Shown: piece after piece, positions 35,918 through 44,304 of the stretch
How the letters are laid out: every line of letters begins with the position of its first letter
Numbering within the stretch: the first letter of the stretch is position 1
Source: Variovorax paradoxus_P
Lineage (GTDB): Bacteria; Pseudomonadota; Gammaproteobacteria; Burkholderiales; Burkholderiaceae_C
Reading direction: 5' to 3' (one strand)
Assembly (NCBI RefSeq): GCF_050627025.1
Contig: NZ_CP192472.1
DNA: 64,000 bases
Notes under the pieces: model-generated
The model's database searches: none
What the model was told of the DNA's origin: nothing
Seen by the model: the letters and a program-made list of their open reading frames with translations, nothing else
Translations under genes and position numbers: made by a program

Positions 35918-36766
35918 TCAGCGCAGGCCGAGTACGTCGAACATGTCGAACAGGCCCGACTTCTGGCCGGCCAGGAAGCGCACGGCACGAAGTGCGCCCT
36001 GTGCGTAGGTCACGCGGCTGGCCGATTTGTGGGTGATTTCGATGCGCTCGCCGGTGCCGGCAAACAGCACCGTGTGGTCGCCGACGATGTCGCCGCCGCG
36101 GATGGCGGAGAAGCCGATGGTGGAAGGATCGCGCTCGCCGGTGATGCCTTCGCGCGCGTAGACGGCGCATTCCTTCAGGTCGCGGCCGAGCGCGTCGGCA
36201 ATGACTTCGCCCATCTTGAGCGCGGTGCCCGAGGGCGCATCGACCTTGTGGCGATGGTGCGCCTCGATGATCTCGATGTCGTAGCCGGTTGCCATGGCCT
36301 TGGCCGCCATTTCGAGCAGCTTGAAGGTAACGTTGACGCCCACGCTCATGTTGGGCGAAACCATGATCGCGATGTCTTTGGAGATATCGGCAATTTCGGC
36401 TTTTTGCGCGTCGCTGAAGCCGGTGGTGCCGATCACGGCCTGCACGCCGAGTTCACGGCAAATAGCCAGATGCGCGAGCGTGCCTTCGGGCCGGGTGAAG
36501 TCGATGAGCACCTGCGCGTCTTGCAGGCCGGTGCGCAGGTCGGAGACGATCGGCACGCCGCTCGTGAAGCCGAGGAAAGCGGCCGCATCGGCGCCGATGG
36601 CATCGCTGCCCGCCATGTCGAGCGCGCCGGCAAGGCGGCAATCCTGCGCCTCGCGCACGGCCTCGATCAGCATGCGGCCCATGCGGCCCGAAGCGCCGGC
36701 AATTGCAATGCGGCGCAGGGCGGGCGTGGAGGACTCGGAAAGAGGAGAAGAAATGGATTCAGTCAC
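35918..36766 (-). CDS. dapB: 4-hydroxy-tetrahydrodipicolinate reductase
   Basis: DapB catalyses the NAD(P)H-dependent second step of the lysine/diaminopimelate branch. The 282-residue protein has the dinucleotide motif IAIAGASGRMGRMLIEAV and the active-site stretch EAHHRHKVDAPSGTAL. The conserved TTGFS loop (VIGTTGFSDAQ) and the C-terminal GERIEITHKSASR are also present. The start is GTG 36766 (MTESISSP), since no ATG precedes the Rossmann motif. It follows bamE on the same strand after an 88-base gap, a common order in Burkholderiales. Confidence 0.95.
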   Translation of the reverse strand: MTESISSPLSESSTPALRRIAIAGASGRMGRMLIEAVREAQDCRLAGALDMAGSDAIGADAAAFLGFTSGVPIVSDLRTGLQDAQVLIDFTRPEGTLAHLAICRELGVQAVIGTTGFSDAQKAEIADISKDIAIMVSPNMSVGVNVTFKLLEMAAKAMATGYDIEIIEAHHRHKVDAPSGTALKMGEVIADALGRDLKECAVYAREGITGERDPSTIGFSAIRGGDIVGDHTVLFAGTGERIEITHKSASRVTYAQGALRAVRFLAGQKSGLFDMFDVLGLR

Positions 36767-36854
36767 GCGGATTCAGCCTTCGAAATGGGGCACGGAAGCC
36801 GGCAGCGCCCGCCTGACTCGGCGGGTGCGCCCGCCCTCGCTGGTTGGCGCGTAC

Positions 36855-37418
36855 TCAGCGCGCCGCTTCGAGCGGGGGATACGCCGCCGGCAGTGGCGGC
36901 AGGTTGGGGGCAGCAGCAGTGGCGTCGGCCTTTTTGCTGTTGTCTTCCTTGGGAGCGAATTTCTTCAGCTCTTCTTCCGTGGCCTCGAGCGGCGGAATCT
37001 TGCCGCTCTTCTTGCGGGTGTCGAGCGTGGCGACGAATTCTTCTTCGCTCGGCATCTGGTCGCCTTCGAAGCGGTCGAGCAGCTCGCCGTTGAAGAAGAC
37101 CGTGAGGCGGCGCTCCTGCGGATCGACGCCCTGGCGCTTGATGGTGAAGACGTAGTCCCAACGGTCCTTGTGGAAGACGTCGGTCAGGAGCGAAGTGCCG
37201 AGGATTTCACGCACCTGCTGGCGCGACATGCCGGGCTTGAGCGCCTCGACCTGTTCCTTGGACACGAAATTGCCTTGGACCACTTCGACCTTGTAGGGCG
37301 TGATGGCCGAAAGCGCACCCCGCGTGCGATCGCTGAAACCGCTGCAGGCGCTGAGGCAGAACGTCGCTGCGACGGCCGCGGCCAGCAGCCAGGGACGGCG
37401 TTGGAGAATGGCAGGCAT
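36855..37418 (-). CDS. bamE: Outer-membrane assembly lipoprotein BamE (SmpA/OmlA)
   Basis: BamE is a lipoprotein of the BAM complex that folds beta-barrels into the outer membrane. The 187-residue precursor has a signal with lipobox LSAC (residues 22-25) and a SmpA/OmlA domain (about 38-115) containing VSKEQVEALKPGMSRQQVREILGTSLL and WDYVF. A charged and then Pro/Ala-rich C-terminal tail of about 65 residues makes it longer than E. coli BamE (113). It is divergent from fur, the usual arrangement in Burkholderiales. A TACAAT at 37451-37456 on the minus strand could be its -10 box. Confidence 0.93.
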   Translation of the reverse strand: MPAILQRRPWLLAAAVAATFCLSACSGFSDRTRGALSAITPYKVEVVQGNFVSKEQVEALKPGMSRQQVREILGTSLLTDVFHKDRWDYVFTIKRQGVDPQERRLTVFFNGELLDRFEGDQMPSEEEFVATLDTRKKSGKIPPLEATEEELKKFAPKEDNSKKADATAAAPNLPPLPAAYPPLEAAR

Positions 37419-37504
37419 GGGAGGAAAGAGGGGTAGCGATATGATCGGCCATTGTAGCGGCTGGCCCCTTGGGGGCCCGCCCGCAGCACTGGGCAGGAAC
37501 CATC

Positions 37505-37924
37505 ATGGCCAATATCGACGAACTCAAGAATACCGGCCTCAAGGCCACACTGCCACGCCTGAAGATCCTGGAGATCTTCCAAACCGGCAGCCAGCGCCAC
37601 ATGACAGCCGAAGACGTGTTTCGCGTGCTGTTGAACGAACACTCCGACATCGGCCTGGCCACCGTCTACCGCGTGCTGACGCAGTTCGAACAGGCCGGCA
37701 TCCTCGAGCGCAGCCACTTCGAAAGCGGCAAGGCGGTGTACGAGCTCAACGAGGGTACGCACCACGACCACCTGATCTGCACCTCGTGCGGCAAGGTCGA
37801 GGAGTTCTACGACGCCGAGATCGAGCGCCGCCAGCAGATGATTGCCAAGGACAAGGGCTGGATCCTGCAGGACCACGCCATGTCGCTGTATGGCCTCTGC
37901 GCCGATTGCGTCAGCAAAAGGTAG
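37505..37924 (+). CDS. fur: Ferric uptake regulator
   Basis: Fur represses iron-uptake genes when Fe2+ is available. The 139-residue protein has an N-terminal winged helix (LKATLPRLKILEIFQTG and IGLATVYRVLTQFEQAGIL) and a metal-binding dimerisation domain with HHDHLICTSCGKVEEF and a second cysteine pair, CADC, near the C-terminus. ATG 37505 was chosen because it gives the standard MANIDELKNTGLK start. The short region shared with bamE is 86 bases. Fur may control the nearby exbB-exbD pair, but no Fur box was located. Confidence 0.96.
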   Translation: MANIDELKNTGLKATLPRLKILEIFQTGSQRHMTAEDVFRVLLNEHSDIGLATVYRVLTQFEQAGILERSHFESGKAVYELNEGTHHDHLICTSCGKVEEFYDAEIERRQQMIAKDKGWILQDHAMSLYGLCADCVSKR

Positions 37925-37928
37925 CTGG

Positions 37929-38888
37929 TCAATCCCCGTCGCGGCCGCTTTCCATGGCCTTGTGGTGGCGCGCGACGAAGTCGGCGTACGTGTCGATGCC
38001 GCGCAGCTGCAGGATTGAATTGCGCACGGCCGCTTCCACCAGCACGGCGATGTTTCGGCCGGCCACCACCTGGATGATGACCTTGCGCACAGGTATGCCC
38101 AGCACGTCTTGCGTGAGGGGCGCCGAGGGCATGCGCTCGTAGTCGCGCTCGAAGCTGTCGCGCCGCACCAGGTGCACGATGAGCTTGAGCCGCATCTTCC
38201 GGCGCACGGCGGTTTCGCCGAAGATTGCGCGGATATCCAGCAAGCCGATGCCGCGCACTTCGAGCAGGTTGAGCAGCAGGTCGGGGCAGCGCCCTTCGAT
38301 GGTGTTCTGGTTGATGCGGTAAAGATCGACCGCATCGTCGGCCACCAGGCCGTTGCCGCGCGAAATCAGCTCCAGCCCGAGTTCGCTTTTGCCGAGCCCC
38401 GATTCGCCGGTGATCATCACGCCCATGCCCAGGATGTCCATGAACACGCCGTGCATCGAGGTGCGCTCGGCGAAGTGCTTGGACAAATAGGCCCGCAGCA
38501 GGTCGATCACGAAGGCCGACGATTCACGCGTGGCAAACAGCGGCAGCTGGGCGCGCTCGCAAATTGATAGCAATTCGTCCGGCGCAGCCTGGCCGTCGGC
38601 CAGCACCAGCATTGGGGGCTCCAGCGTGACAATGCGGGCAATGCGCCGGGCGCAGTCTTCCTGGCTGCCGCGCGTCAGGTAGGCGACCTCGCGGGCGCCC
38701 AGGATCTGCACGCGGTAGGGGTGGATGTAGTTGAGGTAACCGACCAGGTCGGCCGCAGACTGCGCGCGGCTGATGACTTCGGGGTCGAATTGGCGTTCGG
38801 AGGCGCCGAGTCCTGCGAGCCACTCCCAGCGGAGCGAGCCGCGGAATTCCTCGAACATGGCATCGGCGCTGATGACGGTCGGCTTCAT
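37929..38888 (-). CDS. hprK: HPr kinase/phosphorylase
   Basis: HprK phosphorylates HPr on a serine and also removes the phosphate, linking carbon and nitrogen status to PTS signalling. The 319-residue protein has catalytic His146 (SMHGVFMDILG), the P-loop GESGLGKS (161-168) and the HprK signature LLEVRGIGLLDIRAIFGETAV. In beta-proteobacteria it works with the incomplete nitrogen-type PTS rather than sugar uptake. Its stop lies four bases from the convergent fur stop. It is downstream of ptsN on the same strand. Confidence 0.95.
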   Translation of the reverse strand: MKPTVISADAMFEEFRGSLRWEWLAGLGASERQFDPEVISRAQSAADLVGYLNYIHPYRVQILGAREVAYLTRGSQEDCARRIARIVTLEPPMLVLADGQAAPDELLSICERAQLPLFATRESSAFVIDLLRAYLSKHFAERTSMHGVFMDILGMGVMITGESGLGKSELGLELISRGNGLVADDAVDLYRINQNTIEGRCPDLLLNLLEVRGIGLLDIRAIFGETAVRRKMRLKLIVHLVRRDSFERDYERMPSAPLTQDVLGIPVRKVIIQVVAGRNIAVLVEAAVRNSILQLRGIDTYADFVARHHKAMESGRDGD

Positions 38889-38994
38889 GCGTGCGGGAGA
38901 TGGCGCTCAGCGCCTGGTATTGGAGCAGCCCAGAATAACCCGGAACCGGCGCTGCGGGGCCGCTGCTGCGGCCCTGAAGGTGCGGGAAGCACCT

Positions 38995-39462
38995 TTACGC
39001 GACTTGCGTCGACTGCCAGCCGGCAATGAGCCCGTGCAGCGCGGCTGCGTCGGTGCTCGACTTGATTTGCTCGCGCAGGCCTGCGTCGCTCAGCAACTCG
39101 GCAATTTCAGAAAGGATTTCAAGGTGCTTCTGGGTGGCCGCCTCGGGCACCAGCAGAAAGATCAGGAGGCCGACGGGCTGCTCGTCCGGCGCGTCGAACC
39201 CGATGGGGTTTGCCAGCTGGAAAACAGCGGCCATTGGCGCCTTGAGTCCCTTGATCCGGCCATGCGGAATGGCAACCCCGTGGCCAAGCCCTGTAGAGCC
39301 CAGACGCTCACGCGCAAACAGGCTGTCGGTGATCAGGGCACGGCCCAGCCCGTGAAGGCTCTCGAACAACAAGCCTGCTTCTTCGAAAGCACGCTTCTTG
39401 CTCGTAGCGTCAACGCTCACGAGGACTTGAGCGGGCGGCAGGATGGACGCGAGGCGATTCAT
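38995..39462 (-). CDS. ptsN: Nitrogen-regulatory PTS EIIA protein (EIIA-Ntr)
   Basis: PtsN is the phosphate end-acceptor of the nitrogen-type PTS and regulates K+ transport and other processes by binding. The 155-residue protein has the phosphorylated His67 in GLGHGVAIPHGRIKGL and the FLLVPEAATQKHLEILSEIAELL segment. ATG 39462 starts MNRLASILPPAQV; an in-frame codon ten residues upstream is unlikely. A CATAAT at 39484-39489 on the minus strand could be a -10 box of a promoter between hpf and ptsN, useful because a terminator precedes it. Kup, a known type of PtsN target elsewhere, is also in this window. Confidence 0.95.
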   Translation of the reverse strand: MNRLASILPPAQVLVSVDATSKKRAFEEAGLLFESLHGLGRALITDSLFARERLGSTGLGHGVAIPHGRIKGLKAPMAAVFQLANPIGFDAPDEQPVGLLIFLLVPEAATQKHLEILSEIAELLSDAGLREQIKSSTDAAALHGLIAGWQSTQVA

Positions 39463-39579
39463 GGTGGGTGCGGGGCGGGGGCGATTATGCACCTGCTTGG
39501 TAAAAACCCCCAGTCCGGTTACTTACTTTTTATCTACATGTTGCCCAGAGGCCCGTGGATCAAGGGCCGAAAAGACGTA

Positions 39580-39610
39580 ATAAAAAGCAAAAGCCGCCCG
39601 AAGGCGGCTT
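39580..39610 (-). terminator. Rho-independent terminator after hpf
   Basis: On the minus strand an 8-bp perfect stem, AAGCCGCC with GGCGGCTT, closed by a stable TTCG loop, is followed by TTGCTTTTTA. It lies 32 bases after the hpf stop. This is a classic intrinsic terminator and implies that ptsN needs its own promoter or read-through. Confidence 0.9.
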
Positions 39611-39641
39611 GCGCAGGCCCGGCGGCAGCCGGTGCCGTGCC

Positions 39642-39971
39642 TTACATCACGCGCTTGGGCGCGGCGTGATGGTGGTCTTGCAGGCGGTCCTTGTGGCGCA
39701 CCACTTGCCGGTCGAGCTTGTCGACCAGCTCATCGACCGCGGCGTAGAGATCAGCGTGGCTCGACTCCGCGAACATGTCATTGCCCTTGACGTGAATGTT
39801 GCACTCCGCCTTTTGCCGGCGTTCCTTTTCCTTCTGCTTTTCCACCGTAAGGATCACCTTGACATCGACCACCTGGTCGAAATGCCGGGTAATCCGGTCC
39901 AGCTTGCTCGTGACGTAGGTGCGCAAGGCAGGTGTGACGTCGAGGTGATGACCGCTGATCGTCAAATTCAT
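39642..39971 (-). CDS. hpf: Ribosome hibernation promoting factor
   Basis: Hpf binds the 30S decoding region and helps keep ribosomes inactive but intact in stationary phase. The 109-residue protein is the short form. It begins MNLTISGHHLDVTPALRTYV, with KLDRITRHFD and VILTVEKQKEKERRQKAECNIHVKG, and has the NDMFAESSHADLYAAVDELVDKLDRQ core. It has a near-perfect ribosome-binding site, AGGAGG. It has its own candidate promoter and a strong terminator. In many proteobacteria rpoN lies directly upstream; here a helicase gene is there instead. Confidence 0.95.
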   Translation of the reverse strand: MNLTISGHHLDVTPALRTYVTSKLDRITRHFDQVVDVKVILTVEKQKEKERRQKAECNIHVKGNDMFAESSHADLYAAVDELVDKLDRQVVRHKDRLQDHHHAAPKRVM

Positions 39972-40099
39972 GAAAGACCTCCTGGAATTGACGGTTGGGA
40001 AATGACCACGGCTCCGGAATGAAGCGTGGCCGGCGACATACAGATGAAATGGGTGCGGGGGAGAGAAAGAGAAGAAGAGAAAGAGGAGAAGGTCGATTC

Positions 40100-40128
40100 A
40101 CTATGCCCAAGCTGTCACGGTATTGCAA
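40100..40128 (-). promoter_or_regulatory. Candidate sigma-70 promoter of hpf
   Basis: On the minus strand TTGCAA (40123-40128) and CATAGT (40100-40105) are separated by exactly 17 bases, each matching four of six consensus positions. The start of transcription would be about 120 bases before the hpf ATG. The -35 box lies inside the palindrome at 40119-40132. Confidence 0.4.
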
Positions 40129-40132
40129 TACC
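40119..40132. repeat. Perfect 14-bp palindrome over the hpf promoter
   Basis: GGTATTGCAATACC is a perfect inverted repeat in the 221-base region between the helicase gene and hpf. It covers the proposed -35 box, as an operator would. No regulator can be named from it. Confidence 0.6.
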
Positions 40133-40192
40133 TGAGTTGCCCGGGGGGTCGCGGCGCGGCCTCGCCCGGTTACAGGCGAAGCGGGCCTTGGC

Positions 40193-42310
40193 TCAGCTCC
40201 AGGCGGCGCGCATGCGGTTGCGCAGGTCGATGACCGCGGCGGGCGGCGGTACCGCTGGCGGCCGCACGGGCGGAGGCGGCCAGGTTTGCTGCTCGAAGCC
40301 TGCAAGGTCGCGGTCGGAGATGAAGCGCGTGCGGTTGGCATAGAGGTGCCGGTCGCCGCGCACGGCCTGCTGCGTCACGTAGAAGCGCTGCGGCACCAGC
40401 AGGTGCAGATGGTCGCGCGCGCGGGTCATCGCCACATAGAGCAGGCGCCGTTCCTCTTCGATCTCGTGCGCGCTCTGCGCTACGTCTGCCGGCAGGCAGC
40501 CGTCGACCACGTTGAGCACATGCACCGAGTTCCACTCCTGCCCCTTGGCCGAATGGATGGTCGAAAGGATGAGGTAGTCCTCGTCGAGCAGCGGCGGACC
40601 CGGGCGGTCGCTGGTGGCTTCGGGTGGATCGAGCGTGAGTTCGGTCAGGAAGCGCTCGCGCGAGCCATAGCCTGCCGCAAGCCGCGCGAGTTGTTCGATG
40701 TCGCCGCGCCGCACACCCGAAGAATCGTCATACAGCCGCTCCAGATGCGGCAAGTACCAGCCGACCGCCAGCTCCACATCGGCCGGCCAGGGCAGCGAAG
40801 GCGCACGCAGCGCGGCATAGGCTTCGGCAAACACCGCCCATTCGGCGCGCGCCGCGGAGGGCGGCACGAAGTCGCGCACGGCCGCGGCCGGATCGGCCGC
40901 CTGGTCCATGGCGTCGAGCAGCCGGGCGCCCGTGGCGGGCCCGATGCCCGGAATGAGTTGCGTGACGCGAAAACCCGCCATGCGCCCGCGCGGGTTTTCG
41001 GCAAAGCGCAGCACCGCGAGCAGGTCTTTGACATGCGAGGCTTCGAGGAACTTGAGGCCGCCGTATTTGACGAACGGGATGTTGCGGCGCGCCAGTTCGA
41101 GCTCGAGCGGCGCGCTGTGCGTGGACGTGCGAAAAAGCACCGCTTGCGACTTGAGCGCGAGGCCGCCTTCGCGATGCTCGAGCACCTTGTCGGCCACCCA
41201 AACCGCCTGCTGCGCCTCGTCGGGCACCAGCACCAACTGCGGCCGGCCGGCGGACGGCTTGTCGGTCCAGAGCGTCTTGGCATGCCGCTCGGCGGCCTGG
41301 GCGATGACGCGATTGGAGACATCGAGAATCGGCTGCGTCGAGCGATAGTTGCGCTCCAGCGTGACAACGCGCGCGGCCTGCGAAAACTGCGAGGGAAAGT
41401 CGAGGATGTTACGGACCGTTGCGCCTCTGAAAGAGTAGATCGATTGCGCGTCGTCCCCCACCACCGTCACGCCGCGGCCATCGGGCTTGAGGGCGAGAAG
41501 AATCGAGGACTGCAGCAGGTTGGTGTCCTGGTATTCATCGACCAGCACGTGGTCGAAGCGCGATCCGACCAGTGCGGCAAGCGCAGGCTCGGCCACCATG
41601 CCCGCCCAATAGAGCAGCAGGTCGTCGTAATCGAGCACGTTCTGCTGCTGCTTGGCTTCTACGTAGGCACCGAACAGGCGCTTGAGCTCCGCTTCCCATT
41701 CGGCGCACCAGGGAAAGGCTTCGGACAGCACCTGGGCCAGCGGAGCGCGCGTGTTGACGCAGCGCGAGTAGATGGAAAGGCAGGTGCCTTTGCGCGGAAA
41801 GCGGTTGACGCTCGTCGACAGGCCGAGATCGTGACGCACCAGGCCCATCAGGTCCTCGGCGTCGCCCCGGTCGTGAATCGTGAAGTTGTCGTTCAGCCCG
41901 ATGTGCGCGGCGTGTTCGCGCAGCAGGCGCGCGCCGATGCCGTGGAAAGTGCCGGCCCACGGCAGCGCCGGCGGCTTTTCGGACTTGAGCCCCAGCACGC
42001 GCGCCAGCACCTGTCCGGCGCGGCGTTCCATTTCTTGCGCGGCACGGCGTGAAAAGGTGAGCAGCAGCAAGCGCTGCGGGTCGACGCCACCGGCAATCAG
42101 GTGCGCCACCCGGTGCGCCAAGGTGCTGGTCTTGCCCGAGCCCGCCCCCGCAATGACCAGCAGCGGGCGCTCGTCGCGGCCTACCAGCGTGCCGATGCCA
42201 TGCTCGACCGCGGCGCGCTGCTCGTCGTTGAGCGTGCCGAGAGCGGCGGCCAGGCGGTCGGCCTGCGTGGCACCGGCGGTAGAAAAAACGGGGAGCGCAG
42301 CGGTCTGCAT
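40193..42310 (-). CDS. UvrD/Rep-type superfamily 1 DNA helicase
   Basis: This 705-residue ATP-dependent 3'-5' helicase shows the SF1A motifs in order. LNDEQRAAVEHG is the Q-motif, LLVIAGAGSGKTSTL is motif I, LLLTFSRRAAQEM is Ia, HVLVDEYQDTN is II, VVGDDAQSIYSFRGA is III, and LERNYRST is IV. LSTIHSAKGQEWNSVHVLNVVDG is motif V and EEERRLLYVAMTRARDHLHL is VI. It is close to UvrD/Rep/PcrA but ends in a Pro-rich tail (WPPPPVRPPAVPPP) and lacks the usual UvrD C-terminus. It probably acts in repair or replication restart; whether the genome has a separate uvrD cannot be seen here. Confidence 0.9.
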   Translation of the reverse strand: MQTAALPVFSTAGATQADRLAAALGTLNDEQRAAVEHGIGTLVGRDERPLLVIAGAGSGKTSTLAHRVAHLIAGGVDPQRLLLLTFSRRAAQEMERRAGQVLARVLGLKSEKPPALPWAGTFHGIGARLLREHAAHIGLNDNFTIHDRGDAEDLMGLVRHDLGLSTSVNRFPRKGTCLSIYSRCVNTRAPLAQVLSEAFPWCAEWEAELKRLFGAYVEAKQQQNVLDYDDLLLYWAGMVAEPALAALVGSRFDHVLVDEYQDTNLLQSSILLALKPDGRGVTVVGDDAQSIYSFRGATVRNILDFPSQFSQAARVVTLERNYRSTQPILDVSNRVIAQAAERHAKTLWTDKPSAGRPQLVLVPDEAQQAVWVADKVLEHREGGLALKSQAVLFRTSTHSAPLELELARRNIPFVKYGGLKFLEASHVKDLLAVLRFAENPRGRMAGFRVTQLIPGIGPATGARLLDAMDQAADPAAAVRDFVPPSAARAEWAVFAEAYAALRAPSLPWPADVELAVGWYLPHLERLYDDSSGVRRGDIEQLARLAAGYGSRERFLTELTLDPPEATSDRPGPPLLDEDYLILSTIHSAKGQEWNSVHVLNVVDGCLPADVAQSAHEIEEERRLLYVAMTRARDHLHLLVPQRFYVTQQAVRGDRHLYANRTRFISDRDLAGFEQQTWPPPPVRPPAVPPPAAVIDLRNRMRAAWS

Positions 42311-42405
42311 GACCGCGACTTTACTGTATGTCCATCCAGATCGGCGAGCCTGCCGTCACATGGCCGATGACATAATCGCGCCTCGCTGCAACTGGAGACC
42401 GCATC

Positions 42406-42447
42406 ATGGAAACCGCCCCGTCTCGGCAGCTTTCAACTCCCCTCTGA
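42406..42447 (+). CDS. Possible 13-residue leader peptide upstream of corA
   Basis: A short frame METAPSRQLSTPL begins at an ATG with GGAG eight bases before it and ends at TGA, 77 bases before corA. It has two Pro codons. Salmonella corA and mgtA are preceded by short leader frames (corL, mgtL) that control transcription into the Mg2+ transporter gene, so a similar role is conceivable. Its length, position and ribosome site are seen; the function is inference. The rest of the 214-base leader has no other clear element. Confidence 0.35.
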   Translation: METAPSRQLSTPL

Positions 42448-42524
42448 CGCCTGCTTGCCGGGCCTGGGATTTGAAAGCGCCCCTCCCTCGCCCCATCGCC
42501 TCAGTCATTTCACGGGAGTGAGCC

Positions 42525-43511
42525 ATGCTCAATATCTTTACGCTCGCCAACGGTCGCCTCGTCCAGGAAGAGATCGAATCGCTGGAGGAGCTTTCCAAGT
42601 TCCAGCCGATCTGGGTCGATCTCGAATCGCCCACGCTCGAGGAAAAGCGCTGGATAAAGCAGTACTACGGCCTCTCGATTCCCGAAGACGCGATGGACGA
42701 GGACATCGAGGAATCGGCCCGCTTCTATGAAGAAGACAACGGCGAACTGCACATCCGCTCCGACTTTCTGATCGACGATGACGAAGACCCTCGCTCGGTG
42801 CGCGTGGCGTTCATCCTGAATCAGCACAACACCGAGCTACGCAGCCGCGGCGTGCTGTTTTCGATCCACGACGAAGACGTGCCCGTGTTCCGCCTGCTGC
42901 GCATGCGTGCGCGCCGCGCGCCGGGGTTGATCGAAGACGCCAAGGAAGTGCTGCTCAAGCTGTTCGATGCCGACGCCGAATACTCGGCCGACACCCTCGA
43001 GAACATCTACGACGAACTCGAGATCGCCGGCAAGAAGGTGCTCGAAGGCAACGTGAGCGACGAGCTGGCGGGCGAGGTGCTGGGCGCCATCGCGCGGCAG
43101 GAAGACTTGAACGGCCGCATCCGCCGCAACGTGATGGACACGCGCCGCGCGGTGAGCTTCATGATGCGAAGCCGCATGCTCAACGCCGAGCAGTTCGAAG
43201 AGGCGCGGCAGATCCTGCGCGACATCGAGTCGCTGGACAACCACACGGCCTTCCTGTTCGACAAGATCAACTTCCTGATGGATGCGACCGTCGGTTTCAT
43301 CAACATCAACCAGAACAAGACCATCAAGATCTTCTCGGTGGCCAGCGTGGCGCTGCTGCCGCCCACGCTGATCGCGAGCATCTACGGCATGAACTTCAAG
43401 TTCATGCCCGAGCTCGACTGGTCGCTGGGCTACCCGTATGCGCTGGCCCTGATGGCGGCCAGCGCGCTGGTGCCGATGTGGTACTTCCGCCGGCGCGGCT
43501 GGCTCAAGTAG
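42525..43511 (+). CDS. corA: CorA-family magnesium/cobalt transporter
   Basis: CorA forms a pentameric inner-membrane channel for Mg2+ and Co2+. The 328-residue protein has a long acidic cytoplasmic funnel (residues 1-260) and two C-terminal membrane helices. The first ends in the invariant YGMNF selectivity motif (GMN at 288-290), and a second helix (about 303-320) and the basic tail RRRGWLK follow. GGGAG precedes the ATG. It is convergent with mtnN with only one base between the stops. Confidence 0.95.
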   Translation: MLNIFTLANGRLVQEEIESLEELSKFQPIWVDLESPTLEEKRWIKQYYGLSIPEDAMDEDIEESARFYEEDNGELHIRSDFLIDDDEDPRSVRVAFILNQHNTELRSRGVLFSIHDEDVPVFRLLRMRARRAPGLIEDAKEVLLKLFDADAEYSADTLENIYDELEIAGKKVLEGNVSDELAGEVLGAIARQEDLNGRIRRNVMDTRRAVSFMMRSRMLNAEQFEEARQILRDIESLDNHTAFLFDKINFLMDATVGFININQNKTIKIFSVASVALLPPTLIASIYGMNFKFMPELDWSLGYPYALALMAASALVPMWYFRRRGWLK

Positions 43512-43512
43512 C

Positions 43513-44301
43513 TCAGGCAGCAGCGGCGGGCGCTTCGCCAGAAGGCGGCAGCGCAGCCAGCCACGCGCCGACCAGCGCAAGGCTGTAGCGGCTCGCCACC
43601 TCGACAACGAAGCGGGCAAATTCGCCATGCGCCGCGTCGTCGGCGCGGTCCGAGATGGTGCGCATGGCCGCGAACGGCACGCCGTAGTCGTGGCAGACCT
43701 GAGCCATTGCGGCGCCTTCCATTTCCACCGCGAGTGCGTCAGGCAGGTCGCTCCGGAGCGCCTCGCTTTCGGCGCTGGTCGACACGAAGCGGTCACCGCT
43801 TACCAGCAGGCCGCGATGCACCCTGGGTGAGCGGATGCCGAACTCGTCGACCGCGTGCTGGCCGATCAATGCTGCGGGATCGTGCAGCAGCCGCGCTGCC
43901 ACGGCCGAAAGCGCATCTGCAATCGCTGCATCGGCCGGGAAGCGCGCCATGCCCATGAGCGGCACCTCGTACTTCGGAAAAATCGGGGATGCGTCGAGGT
44001 CGTGCTGCAGCAGTTCCGACGCGACCACAACGTCGCCCACGTTCACGCCCGGCGCAAGCCCACCGGCGACGCCCGTGAACACGATGCCCCGCACGCCAAA
44101 GCGCTCGAGCAGCACCGTGGCCGTGACCGCCGCGGCCACCTTGCCGATGCGCGAGAGCACCGCCACCACCGGCTGACCATGCAGGTGGCCGACCCAGAAG
44201 TCGCGCCCTGCCGCGCGCACCCGCTGCTCGTCGGGCATCTGCGCGAGGAGCGCGCTCAGCTCCTCGTGCATGGCCGCGACGATGGCAACGGGCGCACCCA
44301 T
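43513..44301 (-). CDS. mtnN: 5'-methylthioadenosine/S-adenosylhomocysteine nucleosidase
   Basis: MtnN splits methylthioadenosine and S-adenosylhomocysteine to adenine and the thio-sugar, feeding methionine salvage and activated-methyl turnover. The 262-residue protein begins VAIVAAMHEELSALL and shows FTGVAGGLAPGVNVGDVVVAS, the ribose-contacting EMEGAAMAQVCHDYGVPF and the catalytic Asp in RTISDRADD. It starts three bases after the dppA stop, so it is probably the last gene of the dpp transcript. Confidence 0.92.
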   Translation of the reverse strand: MGAPVAIVAAMHEELSALLAQMPDEQRVRAAGRDFWVGHLHGQPVVAVLSRIGKVAAAVTATVLLERFGVRGIVFTGVAGGLAPGVNVGDVVVASELLQHDLDASPIFPKYEVPLMGMARFPADAAIADALSAVAARLLHDPAALIGQHAVDEFGIRSPRVHRGLLVSGDRFVSTSAESEALRSDLPDALAVEMEGAAMAQVCHDYGVPFAAMRTISDRADDAAHGEFARFVVEVASRYSLALVGAWLAALPPSGEAPAAAA

Positions 44302-44304
44302 CAG

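Noticed and set aside
42455..42730. Small plus-strand frame overlapping the corA start
   Set aside because: It overlaps corA out of frame and lacks a proper ribosome site.
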